A stretch of 64,000 bases of DNA from Tipula vernalis (lineage: Eukaryota > Arthropoda > Insecta > Diptera > Tipulidae): the NCBI GenBank assembly GCA_958295665.1, contig OY282560.1, positions 93,720,311 to 93,784,310 on the forward strand. The letters are read 5' to 3'. Positions within the stretch are counted from its first letter, which is position 1. Each line of letters opens with the position of its first letter. This document shows, in pieces, positions 45,798 through 55,969 of the stretch. A program made the position numbers and the translations under genes. The notes under the pieces were generated by a model. It was given only the letters and a program-made list of their open reading frames with translations. It was not told the DNA's origin and did no database searches.

Positions 45798-45999
45798 TTT
45801 TTTTTTTAAATTTACGATTGTTGCTTAAAATCAAATCATAAATCTTGGATGATGTTTGTGTTTATTGTATCCCTTCTTATGTGAGGGTTATCACGCTGTC
45901 TATAAATCTCTGAATCTTAAAACACTGAACGATAAAATAAACTTAAAGCCAATAAGATTTATGATTAAATTTTAAGCGGGAATCGTAAATTTAAAAAAA
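45798..45999. mobile_element. MITE-like element, ~47-bp terminal inverted repeats, ~200 bp
   Basis: The left end (to 45846) and right end (from 45954) are inverted copies containing 'aaatttacgattgttgctt' and 'aagcgggaatcgtaaattt', with four or five mismatches. The ~107-bp interior has no coding. Size and structure fit a non-autonomous DNA element; no clear target duplication is visible. Confidence 0.7.
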
Positions 46000-46412
46000 C
46001 ATTGTAAGGAGCACTTGTTCTATATGCGATTTTCTATATTTTATATAAACTGTATGCCTAAATTATCACCTTAACAATTAATAAACACTCACAAAAAATA
46101 AAAGCAGGTTGACATTTATCATGCCAAAAATGTTTACTCTGTACTCCACTCGTTGTATAAATGGAAAATGACATTAGAAAAGTATTATTGAATTTTTCTT
46201 GGGTATATGCTACCCCCCTAGCAACGTTAGATGAAATTTAACAAATGGGTTGGGTACGAAATTCTGTTTTTTATAATTCTGTTTTACAAAATTCTGTTTC
46301 ACATAATTTTGTAAAAAATTAAATCTGCAATTAATTTGTTTTGCGGCAAAAAAATTAATGGCCAATTTAATTTTTTGAAGGATTATAAAATCTTAGGTTT
46401 CATGATGTGTGG
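46000..46412. other. AT-rich spacer containing a 23-bp inverted-repeat half
   Basis: 46275-46297 is an exact 23-bp inverted match to 50037-50059 (core 'ctgttttacaaaattctg'). Otherwise nothing is recognised. Confidence 0.6.
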
Positions 46413-46619
46413 GTTTTTTATTTATTTAAGAAGATGGAAATCCATCATGGACGATGTAGGGGATAACGTAGCTATCCACCACAACGGTGTGAGACTCCTA
46501 CTTACTAGAACCACCTCCTGCATCCTTTCCCCCGGAACGACCGCTAGGTATTACTTCGAAAGGGAAGGAGTCTGTACTAACTGTACGATCACATCTCCCA
46601 CGCAACTGAAGGGTGCGAA

Positions 46620-47756
46620 TTACCTTGCTCGACGACGTTGGCGTTCCAACCGTCGCAACTCCTTAATCGTTGTTGTTGCAAAATTTGATACAGAACTCCA
46701 TCCTTCTGGGGACGATAGCATCACTTCAACTATGTTCTCTGGGGTAATATCAAATTGATCGATTGCTCCAGCAACCGCTTCTCTATTTCCCTGGAACCGT
46801 GCGCATACAAAAAATACGTGTTCAGCATCTTCTGCAGAATCTCTGCAGGATGGACAATACGGCGAATCATCATGCCCAAAACGGTTAAGGTATGATCGAA
46901 AGTATCCGTGACCTGTTAAGAGCTGTGTTAGGTAAAAATCAACCTCGCCATGCTTACGATTTATCCACGGGCCTATCTCAGGAATTAGTCGTCGAGTCCA
47001 ATGCCCCTTCTCCGAACGGTTCCAACGCTGTTGCCAATCGATAAGAATATCCACCCTGTACATTCTTGTGTTGTTCGCTCGCACCATTGGTCTATCCGGT
47101 GTTCCTCGATGGCTATTATTGTTTGGCTTTTGCCATTCCGCTGCCAGCAGATCAATTGGACACATTCCCGCAATGACGAAGGCTGCTTCGTCCGAAAGAA
47201 TTCTGAACGCACTAATCACTCTAAGTGCGCAGCTGCGATATACGGAGTTAGAACCACGACGATAGGATGGCACCAGCAGCGCTTGAGCCCATATAGGGGA
47301 CGCATAGAGCATTATAGATGTTATGACACCGACTAATAATCTTCGTCGTCCTTGGCTTGGCCCGCCAACATTTGGCATTATACGAGAGAGAGCCTTGCTA
47401 GCTCTGGCTGATTTCTCACTGACGTACTTTATGTGCTCCTTGAATGACAACCTTGCATCGATTTGTACCTCTAGGTACCTTATCGAGGGTTGCGAGAAAA
47501 TCGTCTGTGCCCCGAATTTCCTAATAGAAATTGTTTCCAGAACCTTTCTGCTGGTTATAAGCACCGCTTCCGTTTTTTGTTCCGCCAGTAGCAACCGAAC
47601 TGAGTCAAGCCATTGTTGGATTATATCCACCGTATCCCTACAAATGTTTTCCAGCTTTTCCTTGTACTTTGAAACTGCTACGATGGCGATATCATCGGCC
47701 AACCCAACTACCGTCGCCTCCTCGGGGACCTGGAGTGTGAACACATCATCATACAT
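46620..47756 (-). CDS. R1-clade ORF2 C-terminal half, 378-codon open frame
   Basis: The frame opens with MYDDVFTLQVPEEATVVGLA and then DDIAIVAVSK: motif C is LADD rather than FADD, with both aspartates kept. It continues LLAEQKTEAVLITSRK, RYLEVQIDARLSFKEHIKYV, LSRIMPNVGGP, VITSIMLYASPIWAQAL and NRKHGEVDFYLTQLLTGHGY. It ends with a complete CCHC knuckle (CPSCRDSAEDAEHVFFVC) and a basic tail. This is the RT palm end, thumb and C-terminal nucleic-acid-binding part of an R1-clade protein. It has no stops, so the insertion is fairly young, but it has no real start: the upstream EN and RT are gone. Confidence 0.88.
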   Translation of the reverse strand: MYDDVFTLQVPEEATVVGLADDIAIVAVSKYKEKLENICRDTVDIIQQWLDSVRLLLAEQKTEAVLITSRKVLETISIRKFGAQTIFSQPSIRYLEVQIDARLSFKEHIKYVSEKSARASKALSRIMPNVGGPSQGRRRLLVGVITSIMLYASPIWAQALLVPSYRRGSNSVYRSCALRVISAFRILSDEAAFVIAGMCPIDLLAAEWQKPNNNSHRGTPDRPMVRANNTRMYRVDILIDWQQRWNRSEKGHWTRRLIPEIGPWINRKHGEVDFYLTQLLTGHGYFRSYLNRFGHDDSPYCPSCRDSAEDAEHVFFVCARFQGNREAVAGAIDQFDITPENIVEVMLSSPEGWSSVSNFATTTIKELRRLERQRRRAR

Positions 47757-47767
47757 AATATTCCATG
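47754..47767. repeat. 14-bp target-site duplication, left copy
   Basis: 'cataatattccatg' here is repeated exactly at 49231-49244, on the far side of R1-clade element 2. It codes for the WNIM part of element 1. Confidence 0.9.
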
Positions 47768-47959
47768 TTTTTTTTTTTTTTTTTGTAAGGATCTAGGGAA
47801 AAAATTCATTTACGAACCCCTGGAGAGATATTGACTCCAGGGATTGTGGGACTCCTTTCGACTACCCACTAAAATACCCCAGACCCCCGCCACTGTATCC
47901 CTTGCCCCCCTGGTACCACCGTCAGGTATTTCATCAGGGAGAGGATTTAGCTTGCGCTG

Positions 47960-49170
47960 TTACCCTCTACTGTTACGGTTCGATTCGAGCACCCGTAGGT
48001 ACCTCATCACAGTGGCGGCGAAGTTGCTAACTGCGCTCCAATGGCCTTCTGTTTCTAGCATGAGCTCAACACAGTTGCTCGGGCTTACTTCAACTCGCAG
48101 CTTCTCACCCATCTGTTTCCTCGGATCGTCGAATCTGGGACAATGGAAAAAAACATGCTCAACGTCCTCAGCCAACCCAACACAATTAGGACAGTCCGGG
48201 CTGTTTTCAATTTTAAACTTGCACAAATATACTCGAAAGCATCCGTGACCTGTGATGAACTGGGTGAGATAAAAATCGACATCCCCGTGATTACGGTTCA
48301 TCCACACAGCTAAATCCGGTATTAGCGGATACGACCATCGGCCTTTTGAGGACGTATCCCACCGAGCCTGTCACCGTTCCATTAACTCTGCTCTTGCGGT
48401 GTTGCGTAGTGAACTCCTGTTCGGCACGTTTCTCTGAGCGTATAGCCTTTGCCTTTCCATAGCTAACAGATCAATAGGCGGCATGCCAGCCACGACGTAA
48501 GCAGCATCGTCAGAGACCGTACGAAATGCACAGGCAACTCTTAAGCCGCATCTTCTGTATACTGCATTTAATCTGCTCCTATAGCTCGGTACATTGAGCG
48601 CCTCAACCCAACCTGGTGCTCCATATAGCATAACAGAGGTAATCACGTTCGATAGGAGTTTCTTGCTTTTGTAGGTTGGACCACCTACATTTGGCATTAG
48701 CCTAGAGAGCATAAAAACAGCTTTTGCTGCCTTGTTACTGACAAATTCTATGTGATCCTTGAACAAAAGTCTGGCATCCATCAGCACTCCCAGATATCTG
48801 ATAGCTGACGTCGACAGAACTTCATGATCCATCATTTGGAGAGATATTGACTCCTTAGTTTTCCTGCTTGTGATAAGAAGTGCTTCTGTTTTATGCTGTG
48901 CCAGCGTCAAACCTACAGCTGACATACAGCTTTCAACTTTCTCAAGTACCTCCATCCATATGAGTTGAATTTCCTCTATCACCTTAGCAACAATGACTAT
49001 CGCAATATCATCAGCAAATCCTACTATCAGTGCTTCTTTAGGTAAAACGAGTCTGAGTACACCGTCATACATGATGTCATACCTAGAACCTCATAATCGA
49101 TTGGCCCATCATCTGTGTCATATTTCAGTACTCTATTCCTGAAATAATCCCTAACAATTCTCTGTAAGTA
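47960..49170 (-). pseudogene. R1-clade ORF2 C-terminal half of element 2
   Basis: The RT reads YLQRIVRDYFRNRVLKYDTD near 49100-49170; motif B (VPQGS...LWNI) is deleted. The open frame 49072-48371 follows with VGFADDIAIVIVAK (motif C intact), LAQHKTEALLITSRK, IRYLGVLMDARLLFKDHIEF and LYGAPGWVEAL. A single in-frame TGA at 48371-48373 is the only break before 48370-47960, which encodes NHGDVDFYLTQFITGHG and a full CCHC knuckle (CPNCVGLAEDVEHVFFHC). Confidence 0.9.
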
Positions 49171-49225
49171 GAGTGGGACAAAAAAGGATGAATGTCCCAC
49201 TCTACTTACAGAGAATTGTTAGGGA
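49148..49225. repeat. Perfect inverted repeat, 33-bp arms, at the 5' end of R1 element 2
   Basis: Arms 49148-49180 and 49193-49225 are exact reverse complements with a 12-base loop. The left arm is RT coding sequence (LQRIVRD region); the right arm is its inverted copy lying directly beside the target duplication. Confidence 0.95.
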
Positions 49226-49230
49226 TAATT

Positions 49231-49244
49231 CATAATATTCCATG
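49231..49244. repeat. 14-bp target-site duplication, right copy
   Basis: Exact repeat of 47754-47767. Confidence 0.9.
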
Positions 49245-49345
49245 TATATGTGTGTGTGTATGTCTGTGTGTGTGTATGTCTGTGTGTGTTTGTATGTCTG
49301 TGTGTGTGTGTGTATGTCTGTGTGTGTGTGTATGTCTGTGTGTAA
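49245..49345. repeat. TG/TATGTCTG microsatellite (ACAY/ACAG in the other strand)
   Basis: Units 'tgtgtgtgtatgtctg' alternate for about 100 bp. In the sense of the neighbouring R1-clade element 1 this is CACACAGACATACACAC-like and lies right at its truncated 5' side. Confidence 0.95.
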
Positions 49346-49689
49346 GTGAGCGTGTGAAAGTTTGTGGGTGGGTATGGATTTCTACCGGTAGGTGGTTGAA
49401 ATCTTTGTAATACACGGCTAAAAAACATCTTCCGCTCATTAGCCATTTGTTCCCCCGAAAACACCGTTTCTATTACTTCGGGAGGTGGGGTTTGATCTGA
49501 CCTTCCTTAATTTATTTTATTTATCTAGTCAATTCTTCAGCCAGTTATAACGTTATGAACTACTATTGGTTTTTCCTCACGTGCTCAAGGCTCCGTAACT
49601 ACTTAAGAATAAGATGATATTATTCGGAGTCAAGCACTTCCTAAGCCCACTTGAGATTTTTTGTCTAGGTTACCTTTCAGATTACGATT
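49346..49689. other. Unassigned, possibly R1-related
   Basis: Higher GC than intergenic DNA here and lying between the microsatellite and an R1-clade fragment. I could not read a motif. Confidence 0.3.
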
Positions 49690-49975
49690 CGCTCTAATTG
49701 GTGGCATTACCGCTACTATGACTAGCAATGGTTTCTTGCCTTTTCCTGCTCGAGATTAATACCACCCCGTCTAATGTTCGGCTAACAGCAGTCTTATCTA
49801 AGATAAACACTGCTGGATAATGACTAAGGGCCCGCTACAGATATTTTCTAATTCGCTTTTAAATTTGGCCAACAAAAATCGCAAGGCCCCTCGCTACTGC
49901 TTCCTCGGGTATGCGAAGTCTAAGAACACCATTGTACATAATATCCCATAACAATGCACCTAGCACCGAACAGCA
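49690..49975 (-). pseudogene. R1-clade element 3, short RT fragment
   Basis: Minus-strand traces: SVLGALLWDIMYNGVLRLRI then PEEAVARGLA (RT motif B to just before motif C, 49880-49975), and further on VVLISSRKRQETIAS (49700-49770). The stretch between, with the FADD box, is deleted or scrambled. Confidence 0.7.
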
Positions 49976-51627
49976 ATTATTTTATCTGCGTAGACAATAG
50001 ATAAATAAGTTAATGACAAAAATTATTTTTAAAAATACAGAATTTTGTAAAACAGAATTACATACCGATCCCTTTAAAAATACGTACAAATTATTATTCC
50101 ATTTTACATAAACTTTAAGCTTTATAATGGTGAAATCGGGTATAATAAAAAAAAACACCAAATTAAACAACAGTATAGGGCTCTTTATTTTTCCATATTT
50201 AAGCTTGAGCTTTCAATCCCAATTTGGGATCATTATCGAAAGCATAATGAAAATTATTTCGAAAATCCTTTTTAAATAAAAACTAGTGGGTACAGAACAT
50301 CCTAGGACGGATAAAATTTTGTGAATAACTTTAGGTATGTAATGTTTTGCTAAAGATCTTACACCTAATGGTGAGGTCTAGTAGCCGCATCCGTTATTTC
50401 GTAGCCGAGTAAAAGTAGTTCGAGATTAAAGGCTTTTAAAGATGATTGTATCTTAAATAAACCTTAAACCAAAGAGCAAAGACTTTTAAGGATGATGCTA
50501 TACGGGTTGGGGCATCACACAAAACCTTACGGACCGACAAACAGGCGAGTCTGGGTTTTTGTTAAAAAAAATAAAAAATTGAAAAACAAAACTAAATTGA
50601 GTTGAGAAGAATCGAACCTCAGACCCTAGCCACTCTACTACTAACTTACATCCAACGCAACAAACGCGCATTCTATTTTCATTGTTATTTTTGAAACATA
50701 GCACGCTTTGTACTTATTCGGAAAAAAGTTTTACTGAAAAATTTTCATGGCTTACTACAACTGACAACATAAGAATTTTAAAATAATTTGTAGTAATATT
50801 TGCATTCATTTAGGCGCATAGTAAAAGCTTACCGTCTATTTTTTTGTATAATTACTGTAGTTACTATAAAGAGCTATATTTACTTTAAAGTAAAATTTTG
50901 GTTTTTACATGAATAATAAAACATAAAAAAAAAAAAAAAAAAAATTTGGAAAGAAAAACTTTAAGGATAATCGAACCGAAGACTTCTTCAACTTTACATG
51001 GAGCTCAATTAACATATTCCCCTTCTTTATTATGATCTCTCGGATTTGTTTTCCTATTTACAATTGGGGGATTAACAGGAGTAGTATTAGTCCAGTGCGG
51101 TACATACCACTAAAACCCAAATCATAAAAGAAACCAAATTTAATTGTTATTTTGGTATGTTACAGTCTGGCCAACACAATCCGAAGTTTCCTTAAGTTTA
51201 TTGTTATTATTATAAGCACGTAAATATTTCAAAGAAATTATATCTAGTTATCATTTTTATTCGAGTTGATTGCTTTGGTTTACTTTATGGTTTCGATAAA
51301 ACAAAAAATTTTCTGAAACCCTATGTCTAATGCTGCCACCTTAATGCTTTAGACTATATCAGACTAAATGTTGATTACCCGTTGTAAATAATATTTTAAT
51401 ATTTTTTATAATTATTGGTTATATACAATACAAAATTTTATATTTTTCAATTCGTTATGATGCGTTATGAAAATTAAAAAATACTTTCGTGAACATCGAA
51501 ACCGAAACATTTTCCATTCGAAATTTGTTGTTAACAGGTCGACACCTATCTCACCCAGGCTACTCAGTTATAAAATTTGAGCATTTCATTTGGAAATATA
51601 AGGAAAGCGTACTCGAGTTAAGTGGTG
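49976..51627. other. AT-rich intergenic with tRNA-promoter-like B boxes
   Basis: 50037-50059 is the partner of the 23-bp inverted repeat at 46275. On the minus strand GGTTCGATTCT near 50604-50614 and GGTTCGATTATCC near 50974-50986 resemble pol III B boxes, possibly decayed SINE heads. No gene is seen. An A tract lies at 50925-50943. Confidence 0.4.
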
Positions 51628-52193
51628 ACCAGCGAAAAATTATAAACTTAAAAATTAAAAATTAACAAAACTTAAAAATGCGCTAGATAGCATTTCTGTA
51701 TTCTCTCTGTTAGCGCAAAATTAACGTTACTTAAGAAATTTAACGAAGCTTCGTTAAATTAGATCTGTCAATTAAGAAAAATTAAGCAAGCGCGATTTTG
51801 AGTCTAAACTAACGAATTATTTGTATTTATAAATTTAAATTTTATTTTTATTGGTTTTACTGTGGTATTAATTTATTTGTTAATTTGGCAACGTTTTTCT
51901 GCCAATATTTTTGTAAATGGAAAAAATGTAAACATTTTGTGTTTCATGTTTATGAATTACAAAGCCCCATTTTGGTTGCACGTAAATAATAATAATTTGT
52001 AATTTAATATTTTTTTTATTTTGTGACATAATAAAATAGTTTAAAATATTCAAGTTTATTTCATTAGAAGGAAAAAAGTTTGGTGGTTCCACTAAAATTC
52101 TTTAGTTTCTAATTTTTCGCTGGTTAGAATGTAAAAAAAAATTAAGGAAAATTAGTGTCGTTAAAATTTTTAAGTTTCTAATTTTTCGCTGGT
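51628..52193. mobile_element. MITE-like element, 29-bp terminal inverted repeats, 566 bp
   Basis: Left end 51628-51656 and right end 52165-52193 are inverted copies (ACCAGCGAAAAATTATAAAC against ACCAGCGAAAAATTAGAAAC in the same sense), with one mismatch. A third copy of the terminal motif, in right-end orientation, lies at 52103-52124, suggesting a nested or partly duplicated end. No coding is inside. Target duplication is not evident. Confidence 0.75.
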
Positions 52194-53093
52194 TTCGCCT
52201 TTTGTCAGTGATGCACGTAAATATATATACTCGTACATGTATATTATTGTTACTAAAAACCCATTTTTCATGGAAACGCAGAGGCTAGACAATTTCTTGA
52301 AAAAAAAAAAAAATTCTGAGGGGAGAGGTAGAATAAAAATAAAATGAGTATGAGACAAAAAACTTATATAAATGCAGTATACGAGTTGGCAATGCATAAT
52401 CTTCCTCCATAATCCTCCTTATTTAATATGTGACAAACATGGTTGAAATTGAATCACTGAATGATTTGAATTTTTCAGATGCCGTGTAAGTGCGCTAATA
52501 TTTGAATTTAGATCTTTGTTGGTATCTGTGTTGATAAATTCTTTTTTCCGAAAATTGTTTTGTCTGTCCTTTATACGTAGCGTTGCCATTACAACCCTGT
52601 TGTACGACTGAGCGCTCCAAGAGCGATCAATGATCAATCACGGTGATGCTCTCTTATACCTCACCGTGATCATCACTTTATACCTTATTTCGTAAAAATA
52701 GCACGGAAAAAGTGCGAACATTGCAATTTACTACATGAAAAACAAATTAAAGAAAGCCGAAGATTTCTTTTTTTTTTTTGCTTTATACTTCTGTTTCATG
52801 TTTTAACGTGCCATCTCAAACAAAATTTCTCGATTGCTCACGCAAAGTACAACTGGGAAACGAATAGGTCATGTTTTCCGAAAGAGGCAGCACGATAAAA
52901 GAAAAAGTACAGAGCGTTTGCCACTAGATGACACTACACAATCAAAAAATTATTACTGACGTTTTTCAAAAGGACGATTATAAAAACTTCTCAAAATCAA
53001 TTTAATTATCACGTATTAATAATAATCACTTTTATAACACAAAAATATTTTTCCTTATGTTTACAAAATGCACACATAAAAATGTCAAACAAT
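52194..53093. other. AT-rich intergenic
   Basis: No gene. A small hairpin ('atcacggtga' with 'tcaccgtgat') lies at about 52637-52671. Confidence 0.4.
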
Positions 53094-53518
53094 TTATGAC
53101 AGCAAATATTTAGTGACACCTAGTGGCATTATGTGAAAGTTGCTTATGCTTTCGGAGTTTTCCGAAAGATGGTAGCTCTTGCGGTTTATCTCAGGTATTG
53201 CATTGCGTTCTTCACCCGTGTAATGAAGTTCAAAATGCTTCCGTAGGTTAAATTTAAGAACATACTTGGTCCCGCACAAGCGGCAATAGTAATCTGATAT
53301 CACTTCATTCACATTATTCATGTTGATTTCTTTTACGGCGGTGGGCATACCGTAGGCGTAAGTAACTGCTTCTTAATTAAATTAACACATTTATCATGAA
53401 ACTTTAAGGCTTGGAGATTTTCACACGATGTATCACAGTTTCGGCACACAAATACCTCAGATTTTTCCGTTGCTGTCTCGATAAAAGTTTTACCTGCAAG
53501 TGGAGATGGTATATCCAT
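53094..53518 (-). pseudogene. C2H2-type zinc-finger coding segment, frame broken
   Basis: This is the only segment that looks like a host gene. Read on minus, the first frame (53518-53333) starts MDIPSPLAGKTFIETATEKS and holds FVCRNCDTSCENLQALKFHD KC, a finger with CxxC and a His/Cys end. The second frame (53348-53094) holds YYCRLCGTKYVLKFNLRKHF ELH, a canonical C-x2-C-x12-H-x3-H finger with the usual Phe and Leu. The frames differ by one base shift near 53340. Either a frameshift or an intron (a GGTATG donor-like site lies at the junction) separates them. Such fingers bind DNA. It could be a gene fragment, a retro-copy or a TE-borne domain. It lacks an obvious promoter. Confidence 0.55.
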
Positions 53519-55969
53519 TCTATGTTTAATATTAGAGATTTGAGATAATTAGAATGGAATCCTCCATTTTCCAAAATAAATTATTTCGCATTGTGTTCTG
53601 TGTGTGATAAGTATGTATGATAAACATAAACATTTTGATGACGGTCGCATTAAACAAATTAATCAATTCGTTTGCCTCATAAACCAGCACTTTTATAATT
53701 TATTTTATTAACACAGTATATTTTATCAACAATATATAAATTATTAAAGTCGGCATTTGATTATAAACGCAAATGTTTAAATTTAGTTTATTGTTATAAA
53801 ACCAAATGGTTCTTATCTATCTAAGAAATCTAGTAAATACACAAACCAAAATAAGTTATTTCAACCCAAGACTCGAACCATAATAAGGTATTTGCTGTCA
53901 AATATTAAGGGATTTTTTTTAGCTAAGACTCAATTCAAAATGTAGTTCACATTAATTCCGCATTTTTTAAAATGGCGTTTTCAAATTGTGTGCCTTTCTA
54001 AATGTGTTTCCGGATTTTCTTTTTAACCATTACATGGATTTTCCATTTGAAACACAAATTATTACTTTTTTTGTGTTTTTGGAACACAATAGGCACTGAT
54101 CTTGTTCATACTTAAATTAGAAATTCAAACCCAATTTTTTTTATTTTTCCCACTTCCCCTTGTGGCCACATTCAACAGCTCCATCCACATTTAGCTGCTT
54201 CAAGCTTTAACTTCTCCCCAACCCACTTAAACATTTCACTTCCCTTTCCCCTTTGCACCCTCCCAAAATGGAACACGAATATTTCAAAAACCCTTAAAAA
54301 TCAACCAACTTTTCCAATAAAAATTTAATCACGGACAAACTAATTGAAAAAAATAAATACAGATGGCCGTTTGATTAGAAAGTCATGGCCCACCCTCGTA
54401 ATAAAACAATCCTAGTGTGTTGTACAGTAGTTTTTAAATCTTAGAAATATTGAATTAAAAAATGAATCCGGCTGATTTACAGGCGATATTTCAGCAAATC
54501 GTCACCGTAGCATTTTATGTGTCTTAATTAACATCCCTATAGGGGCTGTTAATGCAAATGAATTTGTGGTGAAATTTTTTTTAAGCACAATCGGTAGCGG
54601 CAACTTTTACGCAAACTAAACATAATATTTTTAAATCCTAATTCAAAAATATAGCCCAAAATAAGCGCAGCGTCAAATATCCCCCTTAATTTTCCGAAAT
54701 AAATTATTCTACGAAAATAAACTTTATTTATGCCATAAAACCATTTTTCACCTATTATGACATAAACAAAATACAGAAAGATTTTTCTTAGCTGAATATC
54801 TCTAAACACTCATAAATTGATTGCGGAAGACGTTAAAACCTAGAAACACGTAATTCGCTTAGTAGGAAGAGATTTTACCTCAATTCAATCGATACATATA
54901 CATATTTCTGATACCTACACATATTCATATTATTTATTACCATTCATATCCTATTAATCAATATCAATTTCACAATCAGCAGTCAATTTCACAATTCATC
55001 GAAAGGAAATTTTCGGGATGGGTGGGTAAGAATGTTACACGCCAAAAAAATAATAATCCTGCTATAAAATGGTAATGAACGATATTTAAAAATAGAAACA
55101 ACTATCAATAAAACAGGCACAGAAAACAAAAAAACAATTTTCAGAGAGAAACCAATATTTAAACTTTATTGATCCACTTCAAAAGCACAAAAAAATAAAC
55201 TCGAAACGAATTTTCTTTTTTGTACAATAATTCCTGTTACATAATACATAAATATAGACAAAGCTTAACTGTAAATAGTACATACAATCATGATAAATAA
55301 AATTTCGTATGCTAGAAAATTAATTTCAAAGTCAATAATACGATAAACGAAAAACGCTTTATAACGAACAATTTTTCGATTAACTTTAATCCACTGTATT
55401 CACTTATCTTTAGGATCGTTGGGTGGATGCAATTTGATTTTCTATTACAATAAACTCATATTATTCGGGACCATTGGGTAACTTAATTAGAACATTGAAA
55501 TGAATTTATGAGAAATGACACTTAATAGCTTATCTCAAATATTAAAGCGGCCGGTTTTCTTCATCTCAGCATTTACTTTGATATAACTTCATCACAAAGG
55601 GAAGTTTCAGTTGATGAATAGCTGAAAGTAGATTGACTGAAAAATTTATTGCTTGAATCAAACAAAGGTGCAAATTTCTAATGTGAAATTGTTAAGAAGT
55701 TGTAATGGTGGATCTGCTACAGATTAAACAAATTCATTAGAATCTGCTGTGTTTGATAACTGATGTTAAAATTATTTGCGGGAAATTATTAAAATGCTTA
55801 ATCCATTTCCTAAAGACATATTTTCGAGTTCAACTAAGGAGTAATTTTTATACAAAACAACTATTAACAATTAGGCCCACATCGGTACAAAATGAAAGGA
55901 ATCTATCTATTTCTTGAAAAACAACCTGAGCTAGATTTATAAATTAAGTTTTATAACAGAAAGCGCTGT
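53519..55969. other. AT-rich intergenic, nothing supported
   Basis: A B-box-like GGTTCGAGTCTTGGG lies on the minus strand near 53866-53880. An 86-codon minus-strand frame at 54549-54809 is Phe/Ile/Tyr-rich and not convincing. No TE protein motif is visible. Confidence 0.4.

Larger units (their letters stand above)
46413..47767 (-). mobile_element. R1-clade element 1 (3' half), minus strand
   Basis: The element runs from an A-rich 3' end at 46413-46431 (T-rich on plus), through a 3' UTR (46432-46619) and RT C-terminus, up to WNIMYDD at 47767. There it is interrupted by element 2. Beyond element 2 (49231-49244) only the duplicated 14 bp of element 1 remain before a TG/CA-type microsatellite. 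Confidence 0.85.
47768..49230 (-). mobile_element. R1-clade element 2, inserted in element 1, poly(A) and 5' snap-back
   Basis: Flanked by a 14-bp duplication. In element sense it ends with an A tract (plus T tract 47768-47784) after a 3' UTR (47785-47959). Its 5' side near 49226 carries an inverted duplication (49148-49180 against 49193-49225). The 5' truncation within RT plus the terminal inversion suggests an aberrant end of target-primed reverse transcription. Confidence 0.9.

Noticed and set aside
47001..48248. Plus-strand ORFs of 65-157 codons across the R1 elements
   Set aside because: Antisense shadows of the minus-strand RT frames.
54549..54809. 86-codon hydrophobic minus-strand ORF (chemoreceptor-like at first glance)
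   Set aside because: Composition is what AT-rich DNA gives; no conserved motif or neighbouring exon.
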